DNA of 64,000 nt from Arachis hypogaea (GCF_003086295.3 NC_092053.1:87977671-88041670); one strand, 5' to 3'; shown: positions 53,025-63,530, numbered from the stretch's first letter. Notes: a model not told the origin generated them from the letters alone. Translations and numbers: made by a program.

Positions 53025-54340
53025 TATGAAAATAAAAATATAACACCATAAGATAAGAAGATATAAAAGTAAGGAAGCATATATTGTTGGAATGAGGTAC
53101 TAATCACTAGAATTGAGTGAGTGAATTAGTGTGACATTAAGAAATATTAGGTATGTGAATTCTAAATTACGCCTTTTAGAACACACATTAGCATAAAAAA
53201 ACTGTCACAAAAAGAGGCATGCACTTTACTCATTCTAGTGTGCTTGAGATGCTTTAAGTAAACTTGTAAGGTAAAACAAGTATTAAAGAAGAATGGGAGC
53301 ATTCAAGCTAAAAGTGTATGGATGCATATGATCGTGAAATACAATGCAGTAAAGTAAATGCTCAACATCCAATGTCAAGAGATTGCCTAATCAAAAAATA
53401 GGGTTCAAATCACATGGTGGCCAAATCATGCAATTCAAGAAGAGTGACAAGCTCGAAGGCAATTCTCATCACTTGGTATTCTTAAAAGGTAAGCATGAAA
53501 AACTCAAAACCAAGTAGCAAAATATAACCTCAACAGTAGAATCCAAAAAAGGTTATAAACATAATGATATTAAGATAACATCCCTTTTTAATACTCAGCA
53601 GCAATTAATGGTAAACAAGATTAACAATCCAACACTTACAATGAAAAAGAGAAAATGAAATGAAAAATAACCAAAACTAACTAATCAACTAACTAACTAA
53701 CTAATTAACTAATTAACTAACTAAAATAAATGGTTATCAATGGTGTTTGGAAGTGTTAGATGATGGGTAGAAGAAGGGAAGAAGAAAGGGGAAGGAAAGA
53801 AATGGAAAGAGGAGAAGAAAAGAAATGTAGTGAAGGAAGGTCATCGGCGCGTACACGCGCATGGCGCGCTCGCGGATGGTGGTGCAATGGACGCGACGTG
53901 TACGCGTACATGGTGCATCCGCATCGATGGCTTATTTCGAGAGTGACACGTACGCGTCATGTTTGTGTACGCGCGAGTTGGTGGTTTGTGCGAAAGGCAC
54001 AATGCGTGCGCAACGTTCGCACAACTCTCGGGTTTTTGGCTTGGGGGTGGAATTTCTCAATCCACGCGTACGCGTACATGGCGCATCTGCGTGGGTAGGC
54101 AAAAATGCTTGATGCACGCGTAAGCGCGCAGTGCGCGTACGCACGGATGGTGCTCTATTTTTTTTTCTATGTTTTTTTGCACCAATCCAAGCATTTCAAA
54201 TCTCCAAACAGCTACCAAAACACCATAAAACCTTATTTAATACACTAAACTACCAATTATACTCAACAAATCAACCAAAAATATGAATTTAAACTAATTA
54301 CCAATATGTACAAAAAGAGAAAATGAAAAGAAGTTACCAT
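53025..54340 (-). other. P4 region between module A and the small ORF
   Basis: No gene. Contains AACT/AATT tandem words at 53680-53720 and the CpG cluster 53845-54150. Confidence 0.65.
53845..54150. repeat. ACGCGTACGCGT-type word cluster of P4
   Basis: GCGCGTACACGCGC, GTGTACGCGTACATGG, CACGTACGCGTCATG, CACGCGTACGCGTACATGG and CACGCGTAAGCGCGC recur. Many contain the palindromes ACGCGT or GTACGC/GCGTAC. Apparent ORFs here are by-products of the words. Confidence 0.8.
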
Positions 54341-54358
54341 GGTGGGGTGTCTCCCACC
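54341..54358 (-). promoter_or_regulatory. Module A hairpin of P4
   Basis: Minus strand GGTGGG, loop AGACAC, CCCACC, six perfect pairs, preceded by AAAGTGCTA and GTCCAACTTAAGGAC; 48 bases after the ...FKHKPP stop at 54407. Confidence 0.8.
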
Positions 54359-54406
54359 TAGCACTTTTGTTTATTGTCCTTAAGTTGGACTTATGGGGAG
54401 CTCCTC

Positions 54407-56072
54407 TCAAGGTGGCTTGTGCTTGAAACCATCCTTGAACACCCACCAATGCTTGCATTTCCAATGAGCTCCATTCTTCAAGTTCAATTCTCCTAAGCTT
54501 TGATGGAGTTCTTCATAGACTATGGGCTCCCAAAGTTGATCCTCATGTATGCCGGGATCCCATATCTTGTTTCTACACCCATCTTTGAGTTGATTATCAT
54601 GATTCTAATTGGGTGGCATGACCTTAGAATTCTCAAAGAAGCCCCCAAACAATTTCCTAGACCCTTGCAATTGGGTTCTACAGCAACCATTACTATTCAA
54701 CTTTGAACATGCAACCATCATGAGCTTAGAATGATATTTCCAATCACTAACCATCTCCCTTTTGCTCTTAAAGCCACAAATATATCTAAGTTGACCATCC
54801 GTCTCAAGCAAACCATATTCAAGGGGAATAATAAAGTTTGAGTATAAGGAATTCAACCACTTGAATGAAAGAATGGATGGTGGTGGCTTGGGGAGAGGTA
54901 TCTCCAACATGCTAGCAAGCTTCACTCCCTTGTGTTATTCCTTGTTAATCTCCACCTCTTCATAAGCTTCTTCACTTCTAATCCTTTATTCATCAATTTC
55001 ATCTAACTCTTCCCCATCACTGAAATCATAAATGGGAGGTTGAGAGAAATCTACCTCCATATTGCTTTCTATCTCATTGGGAGAGAAGGTTCTTCAAATT
55101 CAAAGGATTCACACCAAGAAGATTGGATGCATGGTCTTCATCACTAAGGGAACTCAATTCTTGCTTCATTCCCTCCAAGTCTTCATTCAAAATTTGTTTT
55201 GGAGGTTGTGCACTCTCCTCCTTAACATCAAATTCATTCTTCTTGGATAGGTTCTCTTCAATTCTAGGTTCCCAAGGAGGTTCCGCATCTCCTAAGTCTT
55301 CAACCACTTCTTCCTCTTCTTCAATGATCATAGGCTCCTCCAATTGCTCTAATACAAAGTGGCATTCCTCCTTCTCCATCGGAGTTTCCAATCTCTCCTT
55401 CATGCTTTGTTCTTCAATTGATTCTCCACATGTGACCATGGGAGTGCCTTGAGTGCTCAAATATTGGGAGGCTAAGGTGCTTACTACCTTGGTCAAAGTG
55501 GCCACAAATTCTAGTGTCTCCCTTTGCATTTCTCCGTGCCCTTGAAGTATAAGGCTAAGGATTTCATCCATTGAGGGTTGGAATGGAGAAGAGACTTCAT
55601 TGTCTTGGAAAAATGGTTCATAATAGGAAGGTGGTTCTTCTTGATAAGGAGGTGGTGGTGTGTATTGAGGTGGTTCTTGGGAGTATGGATATTGGAATGG
55701 TGGTTCCATGTATGGCTCATATGGTTCAAAAGGTGGTTGGTATGGTGTATGTGGGTTTGGGTCATATGGATGTGTTTGGTGAAAAGAGACTTGTGAGTAT
55801 GATTGAGATTCATGTTGAGGATATGGCTCATAGGCATGTGGTGGTGGTTCTTGAAAGTCACAAGGAGATTCACCATAGCCATTAGATTGGTATGCATCAG
55901 AGAATGACTTTTCTTCATAGTGCATTGGTGGAGGTTGTTGCCAAAAGGATTGATCATATGCATATGGCTCCTCCCACCTTTGATTGTCCCATCCTTGATA
56001 CACATCCTCATTGAAGCTCTCATTGCCTACAACATAGTTAGAACCAAACTCATAGCCAAAGTGAAAATTCAT
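54407..56072 (-). pseudogene. Pro/Tyr-rich ORF of P4
   Basis: Start chosen at ATG 56072 (MNFHFGYEFGSNYVVGNESF), matching P3 and the P2 N-terminus, rather than the upstream in-frame ATG at 56156. Order: N-terminal block with QGWDNQRWEEP, a Pro/Tyr/Gln-rich low-complexity segment (YEPYPQHESQSYSQ, PPPPYQEEPPSYYEP), a predicted helical part (QPSMDEILSLILQGH), acidic segment, stop at 55074; then, after stops and a frame change, LPKPPPSILSFKWLNSLYSN, IPLEYGLLETDGQLRYIC, SRKLFGGFFENSK, WDPGIH and the end KCKHWWVFKDGFKHKPP. No known domain. The C-terminal blocks align with P2. Confidence 0.65.
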
Positions 56073-56214
56073 GATAACAAGAGAAAAGGAAAATGAAATC
56101 AAATAAGAAACAAAACAAAACCAAATCCTAAAACTAGCAAGAGCTATCAAAAGCAAACATATTCACACTATTCACATATATACAATAACCAATAACACAA
56201 CACCATTGCAAGTT
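56073..56214 (-). other. 5' leader of P4
   Basis: Very short AT-rich leader between primer site and ORF, as in P2 and P3. Confidence 0.6.
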
Positions 56215-56231
56215 CCCCGGCAACGGCGCCA
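56215..56231 (-). promoter_or_regulatory. Primer-binding site of P4 (tRNA-Asp)
   Basis: Minus strand TGGCGCCGTTGCCGGGG, a perfect match, three bases from the LTR end. Confidence 0.85.
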
Positions 56232-56234
56232 TTT

Positions 56235-57860
56235 TGATGATTGGACTTTTGTGTGGTTTAGAATTCACAAATGGATTCTTGTTGCAATATAGTTTCTAAA
56301 CCAACAATAGTCCTTTCATACAAAAATTTGTTTGTCACTAAAATAAACCCCTAAATTTATAAACCGAAGTATTCAACCTCGGGTCGTTCTACCTAGGAAT
56401 TACAATAAAGTGTTCTTGTTATTGGTTGAGGTATGTTTTGGGGTTTTTGATAAGAGACATGAAATGTAAATGGAATGAAAATAAACTAATAACTAAAAAG
56501 ACCTTGGCAAGGTTTGGTGGTCAAGGATCTCTATCCTAATCACTAACCACAATATGAGAATTGGCAGGGATCAACCCCACTAAGTCATCCTCTAACTAAT
56601 AGAGGAAAGTCAAGTGAGCTATGTCAATCCAAGACCATAAGTACTAGTTCTCCACCAAATCAATTAGTGAGATCTAGTGTTAATGGCTCCCAATCGTCAA
56701 TCACTTAGACATTAGCAACTCAAGAGTCCCTAAGTTACCTTTCCAAGCCAAGAGCATAAAATTCTACTCTAAAATCCAATTAAGCATTTTATTAAACACT
56801 TAGAAGGCATAAAAGAAAAGCATAGTAAAATTGCAAGGAATGTAAATCTATACTAAAATCCAACCAAGCATTTCATCAAACACTTGGAAGGCATAAAAGG
56901 AAAACATAGTAAAATATCAAGGAAATTAAATCTACCCTACTCAATTGCAAGGAATTAAACAACAACAAATCAAATCAACAATAAAGGAACGCGAATCATA
57001 AATTGCATTGAAAGAGAGATAGAAGAACAAAAGTGCATCAACATAAAAGTAGAAAATTACATGAATTAAATGATAAACTAGATAGAGGAAAAGTAGAAGA
57101 AGAAGAATTGCAAAAGGAAAAGTAAATCAAAGTATGAAATTAACCTAGATCTAAGAATTTCTAATCCAGATCTAACCTACTCCTAATTCTAGAGAGAAGA
57201 GAGAGCTTCTCTCTTTAGAAACTAACTAAAAGCATGTGAAAACTAAAATAAAACTAAACTAATCACTAGATGTCTCATCCTTCTTCAATCCTTGCGTCAA
57301 ATAGCATCAGAAATAAGTTGGATTGGGTGCACAAGGCTTTAGAATTCGCTGGCCACTAATTTGCTTTTAATGAATCACATGCAAATCGGCATGTGCACGT
57401 ACATGCCGCATGCGCGCCCCCTAAAATTGATGCAACTATGGCAAATCTTATATCATTTCAAAGCCCCAGATGTTATCTTTCCAACGCAACTAAAACTGCA
57501 TTATTTGGACCTCTGTAGCTCAAGTTATGGTCAATTAAGTGCGAAGAGGTCGGCTTGACAGCTTTTGCGATTCCTTCATTTCATCATGAATTCTCCATTT
57601 TTTTTATGCTTTTCCTTCATTCCCTTGATCCAATCTTTGCCTCCTAAATCTAAAATCACTTAACAAACATATCAAGGCATCTAATGGAATCAAGGTGAAT
57701 TAAATTTAGCTATTTAAAAACCTCAAAAGCATGTTTTCACTCTTAAGCACAATTAAAGGAGAAGTTATAAAACCATGCTATTTCATTGGATAAATGTGGG
57801 AAAAAATGATAAAATCCCCCTAAATCAATACAAGATAAACCCTAAATATGGGGTTTATTA
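56235..57860 (-). repeat. 5' LTR of P4
   Basis: 1626 bp. Retains the 82 bases lost in the other LTR, otherwise closely similar. Word cluster with GCATGTGCACGTACATGCC at 57390-57410. Confidence 0.85.
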
Positions 57861-57865
57861 GCTTC

Positions 57866-58008
57866 TCCAAAAATACATGCCTGAGATGAGGGGGAAGAGG
57901 CTTTAACTCTTGTTTTGACTTCTCTTCTGTCTTGCCTTTAGAGGAGATTTCTACTATTTCCTCTCTTATTAAATCTTGTTCCACTTCTGTTTCCACTTCT
58001 TGTTCCTC
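57866..58008 (-). pseudogene. Protease-RT linker of A1, right of P4
   Basis: Short remnant reading ELKPLPPHLRHVFL on the minus strand, the conserved stretch between protease and RT in plant Ty3/gypsy elements. It is cut by P4 directly after this. Confidence 0.7.
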
Positions 58009-58500
58009 CTAGTTGTTGGCCTCAAGTAACCTCCTCTCTACTTCTTCCATCATTTCCACTCTCATATGCTCTTCTTTCTCAGGGGGATATTGCATGGCTT
58101 TAAAGACATTGATGATCATCTTTTCATCATGCACTCTGAGTGTCATTTCTCCTTTCTCTACATCAATTATAGCCCTTACTGTGGCTAGAAAGGGCCTCCC
58201 TAAGATGATTGAGTTGTGTCCTTCTTCCTCCATGTCTAAAATGACAAAGTCAGCAGGAAATATGAATTCTCCTACTTTCACTAACAAATTCTCTACAACT
58301 CCATTAGGTATTTTGAGCGATCTGTCAGCCATTTGAAGTGACCTTCTAGTTGGCCTGAGTTCCTCTATTACAAGCTGCTTCATTAATGAGAGAGGCATCA
58401 AGTTGATGCTGGATCCTAGATCACAGAGGGCTTTGTTCAATGTTCTGTTGCCTATAGTGCAAGATAGGATGAAGCTTCCTGGATCTTTGAGCTTTGGTGG
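58009..58500 (-). pseudogene. Retropepsin-like protease of A1
   Basis: Open piece of 143 residues: NKALCDLGSSINLMPLSLMKQL (active site DLGSS), LQMADRSLKIPNGVVENLLVKVG, FPADFVILDMEEEG, SIILGRPFLATVRAIIDVEKGEMTLRV. This is the complete retropepsin fold order. The frame is open to a stop at 58009. It follows gag after a stop at about 58508 with CTIGNRTL in between. Best preserved protease in the window. Confidence 0.85.
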
Positions 58501-58509
58501 ATGACCTCT

Positions 58510-60516
58510 TTAGATGACAGCACTGCATTCTTGGGTCAAGATTACTGTCTCCTTCTCATTCCAGCTCATTTTCTTATTGATGAGCTCTTTGAGGAATTTT
58601 GCATATAGAGGCATTTGTTCTAGAGCTTCAGCAAGTGGAATATTGATCTCTAGCTTCTTAAAAACTTCTAAAAACTTTGGGAACTGTTGATCCTTTAGCT
58701 CCTTTTGTAATCTTTGAGGATATGGCAGAGGAGGGGTGTAAGTCTTCACTAACTTCCTCTGTTCTCGTGATTGCTCCTCCATGATTTGCTTTCCCTTCTT
58801 TGAAGATTGTGGTTGTTCCTCTTTCTCCTTGAGCTTCTCTTGGTCTTGCTTGTCTTTTTCTCCTACTTGCTTCTTGCTACCAATATCATTCTCCATAGGC
58901 TTCTTGTTAGTTTCTTTGTCATTCACCAAGGTTCTTCCACTCCTTAATTGGATTGCTTTGCATTCTTCCTTGGGGTTGGAAATGGTGTCACTTGGTAATG
59001 CATTGAGTACTCTTTCAGCCACTATTTGCTTGGATAATTGGCCAATTTGCCTCTCTAGATTCCGTAGTGAAGCTTCATGGTTTTTGTTGGCCAATTCTTG
59101 ATGCTTGATCATCTTTTCCATCATTATCTCTAAGTTGGAGATCCTTTGAGATTCTTGGGGTGGTTGTGGTTGATTATCGGATGTTGAGGGTGGATGATAG
59201 TTATTTTGGTTAGTGGATGGGTTGTTGGGTGGTTAGTAGTTGGGTTGGAGTTGATTATTTTGTGGTTTTTTGTATTGGTTTTAGTTAGTGTTTAGATGAT
59301 TTTGATGGTTTGTGTTTCTGGAATTGTTCTGGTTTAAGTTTCTTTGCCAAGGCTACTGGTTTTGGTTTTCTCCCCATTTCAGATTTGGGTGGTTTCTCCA
59401 AGATGAGTTGTAAGTGTCTTCATGGAAATCATTTAGTCCAGAACCTTGATTGTGCATGTACTGCACTTGTTCAGGCTGTTGCTCTTTATAACTTTCCTCC
59501 TGCAGCCCCCGCACCACTGGTGATTGATTAGTCATGCTCGCTGCTGCAAGTTATAGTCCATCCATCCTCCTTGACATTGTTTCAATTTGCTGTTGAAGCT
59601 GCTGGTGCATGAGTTTGTTCTGAGCTAATATGGTATCAACTCCTTCAAGCTCAAATACACCTTTTTTTGGAGCTACTTGCCTTTCAGAGGAGTAGAAATA
59701 CTCATTGTTGGCCACCATGTCTATGAGATCATGTGCCTCTTGAGCAAATTTCATCATTTACAAAGATCCTCGTGAGAAATAGTCCAAAGCTTTCCTTGAA
59801 GGTAAGGACAAGCCTTCATAGAAGTTCTGCAACTCCACCCATTCACTAAACATTCCTTCTGGACACCTTCTGATTAGAGCTTTATACCTCTCCCAAGCTT
59901 CATACAATGATTCTCCTTCTTGCTGTCTGAAGGTTTGCACATCAGTTTTTAGCTTAATGACTCTTTGTGGTGGATAGAATTTGGCTAGAAATTTTCTAAC
60001 TAAATCATCCCAACTGGTGATGCTCTCTTTAGGGAAGGTTTCTAACCAATGTGTGGCTTTGTCTCTCAGTGAACATGGGAATAAAAGAAGCTTGTATATG
60101 TCAGGGTGGATTCTATTGGTTTTGACAGTGTCACAAATTCTTAAAAACACAGAGAGGTGTTGGTTTGGATCTTCAGCAGCACTTCCTCCATACTGACAGT
60201 TGTTCTGAACCAGGGTAATCAATTGAGGTTTGAGTTCGAAGTTATTAGCATGGACATTGGGGGCTACGATGCTGCTCCTACAATTCCTTGGATTGGGGAT
60301 AGTGTAGGAGGCTAAAACTCTTCTCTAAGGCTGGCCATTGTTGTTGGCTACACCATCAGGTGGATTTGGGACATTCCCTTCCATATCTTAATCCTCTTCT
60401 TCTAATTCTGCTTCTCCTACAACTCCCTTTCCCCTTGCTTCCCTTCTTCTTCTCAAGAGTGTTCTCTCCAGTTCAAAATCAAAGGAGGTGGATTCACCTC
60501 TTCTTCCTCCTGACAT
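58510..60516 (-). pseudogene. gag of A1, few disruptions
   Basis: Start at ATG 60516 (MSGGRRGESTSFDFELERTL). A TAA at about 60387 and a TAG near 60325 interrupt the N-terminal part. The capsid part is open at 60222-59758 (ITLVQNNCQYGGSAAEDP, ATHWLETFPKESITSWDDL, KFYPPQRVIKLKTDVQTFRQ, RCPEGMFSEWVELQNFYEGL). It continues as AHDLIDMVANNEYFYSSER, a Gln-rich linker with two or three stops (59550-59230), a coiled coil (NLERQIGQLSKQI) and a Lys/Glu-rich region leading to YTPPLPYPQRLQ and the protease. No zinc knuckle. Confidence 0.85.
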
Positions 60517-60676
60517 ATAAACAAAACCAGAAACTAAAATGAAACACTCTACTACTAGAGTGAGGTTAATGTTAGCTTAAGCAAAAACTCAAACAGTTAG
60601 AATGCTAAACAAAAATAAAGAAAAAATGCTTAATCTAGATTATCACCCTACTTATTCATTGTCAATCTAAATTAAT
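60517..60676 (-). other. 5' leader of A1
   Basis: Short AT-rich leader between the primer site and gag. Nothing else seen. Confidence 0.55.
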
Positions 60677-60693
60677 TCCCAGCAATGGCGCCA
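60677..60693 (-). promoter_or_regulatory. Decayed primer-binding site of A1
   Basis: Minus strand TGGCGCCATTGCTGGGA, three changes from the tRNA-Asp complement, all G-to-A or C-to-T, as from deaminated methylcytosine. Confidence 0.75.
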
Positions 60694-60699
60694 AAAACT

Positions 60700-61885
60700 T
60701 GATGAGGGAAAAACGATTCCACACAAACTCACCTGCAAGTGTACCGGGTCGTATCAAATAGTAATAACTCACAAAAGTGAGGTCATTCCCACAGGGATTG
60801 ATGGATTGATCAACTTTAGTTAGGTGATGAATTTAATTAAGCAAATTGTTGATGATTTGAGTGAAATTTTGATTTATAGAAAGTGAATTGCAGAAAGTTA
60901 AAGTGCAGAAAGTAAATTGGCAGAAAAGTAAAGTGCAGAAGAGGTAAATTGCAAAAACTTAAAGTGCAAGAAATTAAAAGAGCTGAAACTTAAATTGCAA
61001 GTAAAGTAAATAACTGAAACTTAAAGTGCAAGAAATATAAATTGCTGAATCTAAATTGCCAAGAAACTTAAATTTCATTAAGAGTAAAGGGATTTGGGTA
61101 CTAGGATTCAAAATTGAGCTAGGAAATGTAAATTGAAGCAAATCAGAGAACTATGAGATGAAGAGATTCATCTCAGTAGCAAAACAAAAATGGAAAATTG
61201 TTTAAAGACCCAAAACAGCAAGAAAACTTAGCTCAATTATGAAATCCTAAAAGAGAAATTGACAATTGCAGAAGGGTAACAATAACAGAAAATAGATCTA
61301 GATCTCAATTACTCTCTTGACCAAAAAGAAAAAAAGAAATTGCAGAAGAAGTAAAATGAAAATAGAAAAGAAAGTTCAGATCCAATTCCCAATTCTTAGA
61401 ACTATAAAAAGGAAAGTAAAAGATGATTCTCAGATGAAGAAATTCAGTGGAGCTCTTCAATCTGAATTCAAAACCCAAAACAGAAAAATAGAAGTTCCAG
61501 AAGAAAGAACAAACAGAAAGAAAACTTAGATCTAATCCCAATTCCCCAAATTCAAAAGAAAATTTAAAGAGAGCAAAAAGTAAAAGTAAAACAAAATGTG
61601 AAGTAAAAGGTCCTTCTCAAATCAAAATTTTTCCTATTTATACACTTTCTATTTTCAGTCATCAAGACTTGGAGTGGGCTTTTGTTGATTTGGATTTGGC
61701 CTTGAATAAGTGGATTAGGTGCTTGGTGGCTTGGGTCTCCTGCCAGTGGAGCGCTCAGTGCATGATTCGAGCGCTACGTTCACTTTGCTTGAATGCTTCC
61801 TCACGTGCGCAATTTTCCCTCTAGCGCTTGCTTATTGAGCGCCATGCTCACTTATTGAGCGTTATGCTCATTTAGTGCTTCCTTG
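60700..61885 (-). repeat. 5' LTR of A1, interrupted by N1
   Basis: Matches the 3' LTR from 43595 to about 44780 with few differences by eye, then breaks at 61885 where N1 begins. TATAAATAGG (minus) at 61633-61642. The remaining ~640 bp of this LTR would lie beyond N1. Confidence 0.85.
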
Positions 61886-62720
61886 TGATGGTGGTGGAAA
61901 TCAGATTCCACACCAAAACTCACTGGCAAGTGTATTCGATCGCATCAAGTAGTAATTACTCACATGAGTGAGGTCGATCCCACAGGGATTGATGGATCAA
62001 GCAACTTTAGTGAGTGATTAGTCTAGTCAAGCTAACAATGGTAAATTAGATAAAATTGAAGCAACAGAACACAAATTGCAGGAATTGTAAAATAAAGAAG
62101 GTAAATGACAGAAGCTTAGAGAACAAGGAATGTAAATTGCAGTAAATGTAAATCAGCAAAATGTAGATTGGACAAAAGCTTTAAAGAGCAAGAAAAGTAT
62201 ATTGCAGCAAAATATAAACGGGACTGGGTGCTGGAAAGTTAAATGGGAGCAGTAAAGTAGAATTAAGAACAATTGATAGAATCTTAAACTTGCAGGAAGA
62301 GTAAATCAAATTTAAGGAAGAACAAAAACGTAAAGTTGCAGAATGTAAATGTGCAAAAGAGTAAATCAGCAAGAAGACTTAGATCAATTCTGAAATCTCA
62401 AAGAGAAATTAATACTTTCAATGAAATAGCAAAAACAGGAAGAAAGCCAAGAGCTCAATTGCACTCTCGATCAAAATAGAAAGGAAATTTCAGATGAAGC
62501 AAAATGAAACAGAAAGAAAAGAAAACCCAGATCTGATTTTTAATTCTCAAATTCAAAAAGGAAAATTTAAACAAAGAGCTCTCTACCCTACTCCTAATGC
62601 TTATTCATACACACATGTAAACAGAGAAGATAAAGACAATCATGCAATTTAAAGTGCTGAAAAGAAATGAGAGGAAAAGGAACTTTACAACCTTGTAATT
62701 CATCTTCTTTATTGTTGTCA
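61886..62720 (-). repeat. 3' LTR of N1
   Basis: About 835 bp, sense start TGACAACAATAAAG, end ...CACCACCATCA. It holds AAATTGCAG/AAATGTAAA words related to A1, and the LTR-end hairpin CTCAC-ATGA-GTGAG (61959-61972). About half the size of the other LTRs here. Confidence 0.75.
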
Positions 62721-62780
62721 TTTTCCTCTTATTCTTCCCTTTCCCTTGCCAAACTTAGAATGCTTGCTCATCCTCAAGCA
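62721..62780 (-). promoter_or_regulatory. PPT and variant module B of N1
   Basis: Minus strand TGCTTG (62780-62775), an eight-base loop beginning AGGA, CAAGCA (62766-62761), then CTAAGTTTGGCAAGG and a 25-base tract of purines (one T) directly before the LTR. Confidence 0.65.
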
Positions 62781-63530
62781 ACAATTAGAACAATGGCTAT
62801 GGGGCTAAGATGGATCATGAGTGTCTTACACAATGAAATGTTAGCAGTACATATGTTTCATGCAAGCAAAATTGAAGATAACAATCAAGGCACAAGAGAC
62901 AGAGACATTGTGATTGCAAACCTAAGAGAGTGTGCATGATACATGGCATAAAAGATAAGTGGCACACCAAACTTAGTGTGACACTTTCACTTGGAATTGA
63001 TGCAAGTATCTAGTAAGGATTGGAGCCAAATTTTTTTGCATAGCAACACCAAACTTAGAATGCAATCATATGTCAATTTATTTGAACTAAAACTAAGCAA
63101 ATGAAACTGTTATATGTTAAGTACAATCACCAAGCCATGAATCTGTCATGAGTAAGGATTTCTTAGTGATGTATTAACAAAAACAGTTAATAAAAGAAAG
63201 CATTAAACACAAGGAAATGACTAAAACAAAGACAAAACTAAAATTTGTCTAACTAAAAGAAAGATAACACTACAAAGGGCATTATGATTATGCAGACAAG
63301 TTGTGTTGCTTAATGAATTGCATAGAAAATTAAGTGGCACACCAAACTTAGAATCTTAGTGTGACACTTTCATTTTTGATGCAATCATCCAGAAAGATTG
63401 AAAACAAATTGTTGCAGGCAACACCAAACTTAGAATGTAACCATATGCCAATTTATTGAATTTAAACAAAATAGAGAAAGAAAATAAACAAAGCAGACAT
63501 AGAGAGTAAACAAAGCAAAGAAATAAAATA
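62781..63530 (-). other. 3' untranslated region of N1
   Basis: No gene. Sense-strand AAGTTTGGTGT copies at about 62964-62976, 63044-63058, 63338-63350 and 63419-63433. Confidence 0.65.

Larger units (their letters stand above)
49828..57860 (-). mobile_element. Complete non-autonomous LTR element P4, inserted in A1
   Basis: LTRs at 49828-51350 (3') and 56235-57860 (5'). Both flanks carry GCTTC (49823-49827 and 57861-57865). Sense order: LTR, primer site, leader, Pro/Tyr-rich ORF, module A, CpG cluster, small ORF with upstream module B, 3' untranslated part, module B plus polypurine tract, LTR. No gag or pol domain. The first two LTR bases of the 5' LTR read TA instead of TG. Confidence 0.9.

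Noticed and set aside
55511..56023. Antisense or shifted-frame His/Met-rich ORF over the P4 ORF
   Set aside because: Shadow of the Pro/Tyr-rich frame; the low-complexity codons keep other frames open.
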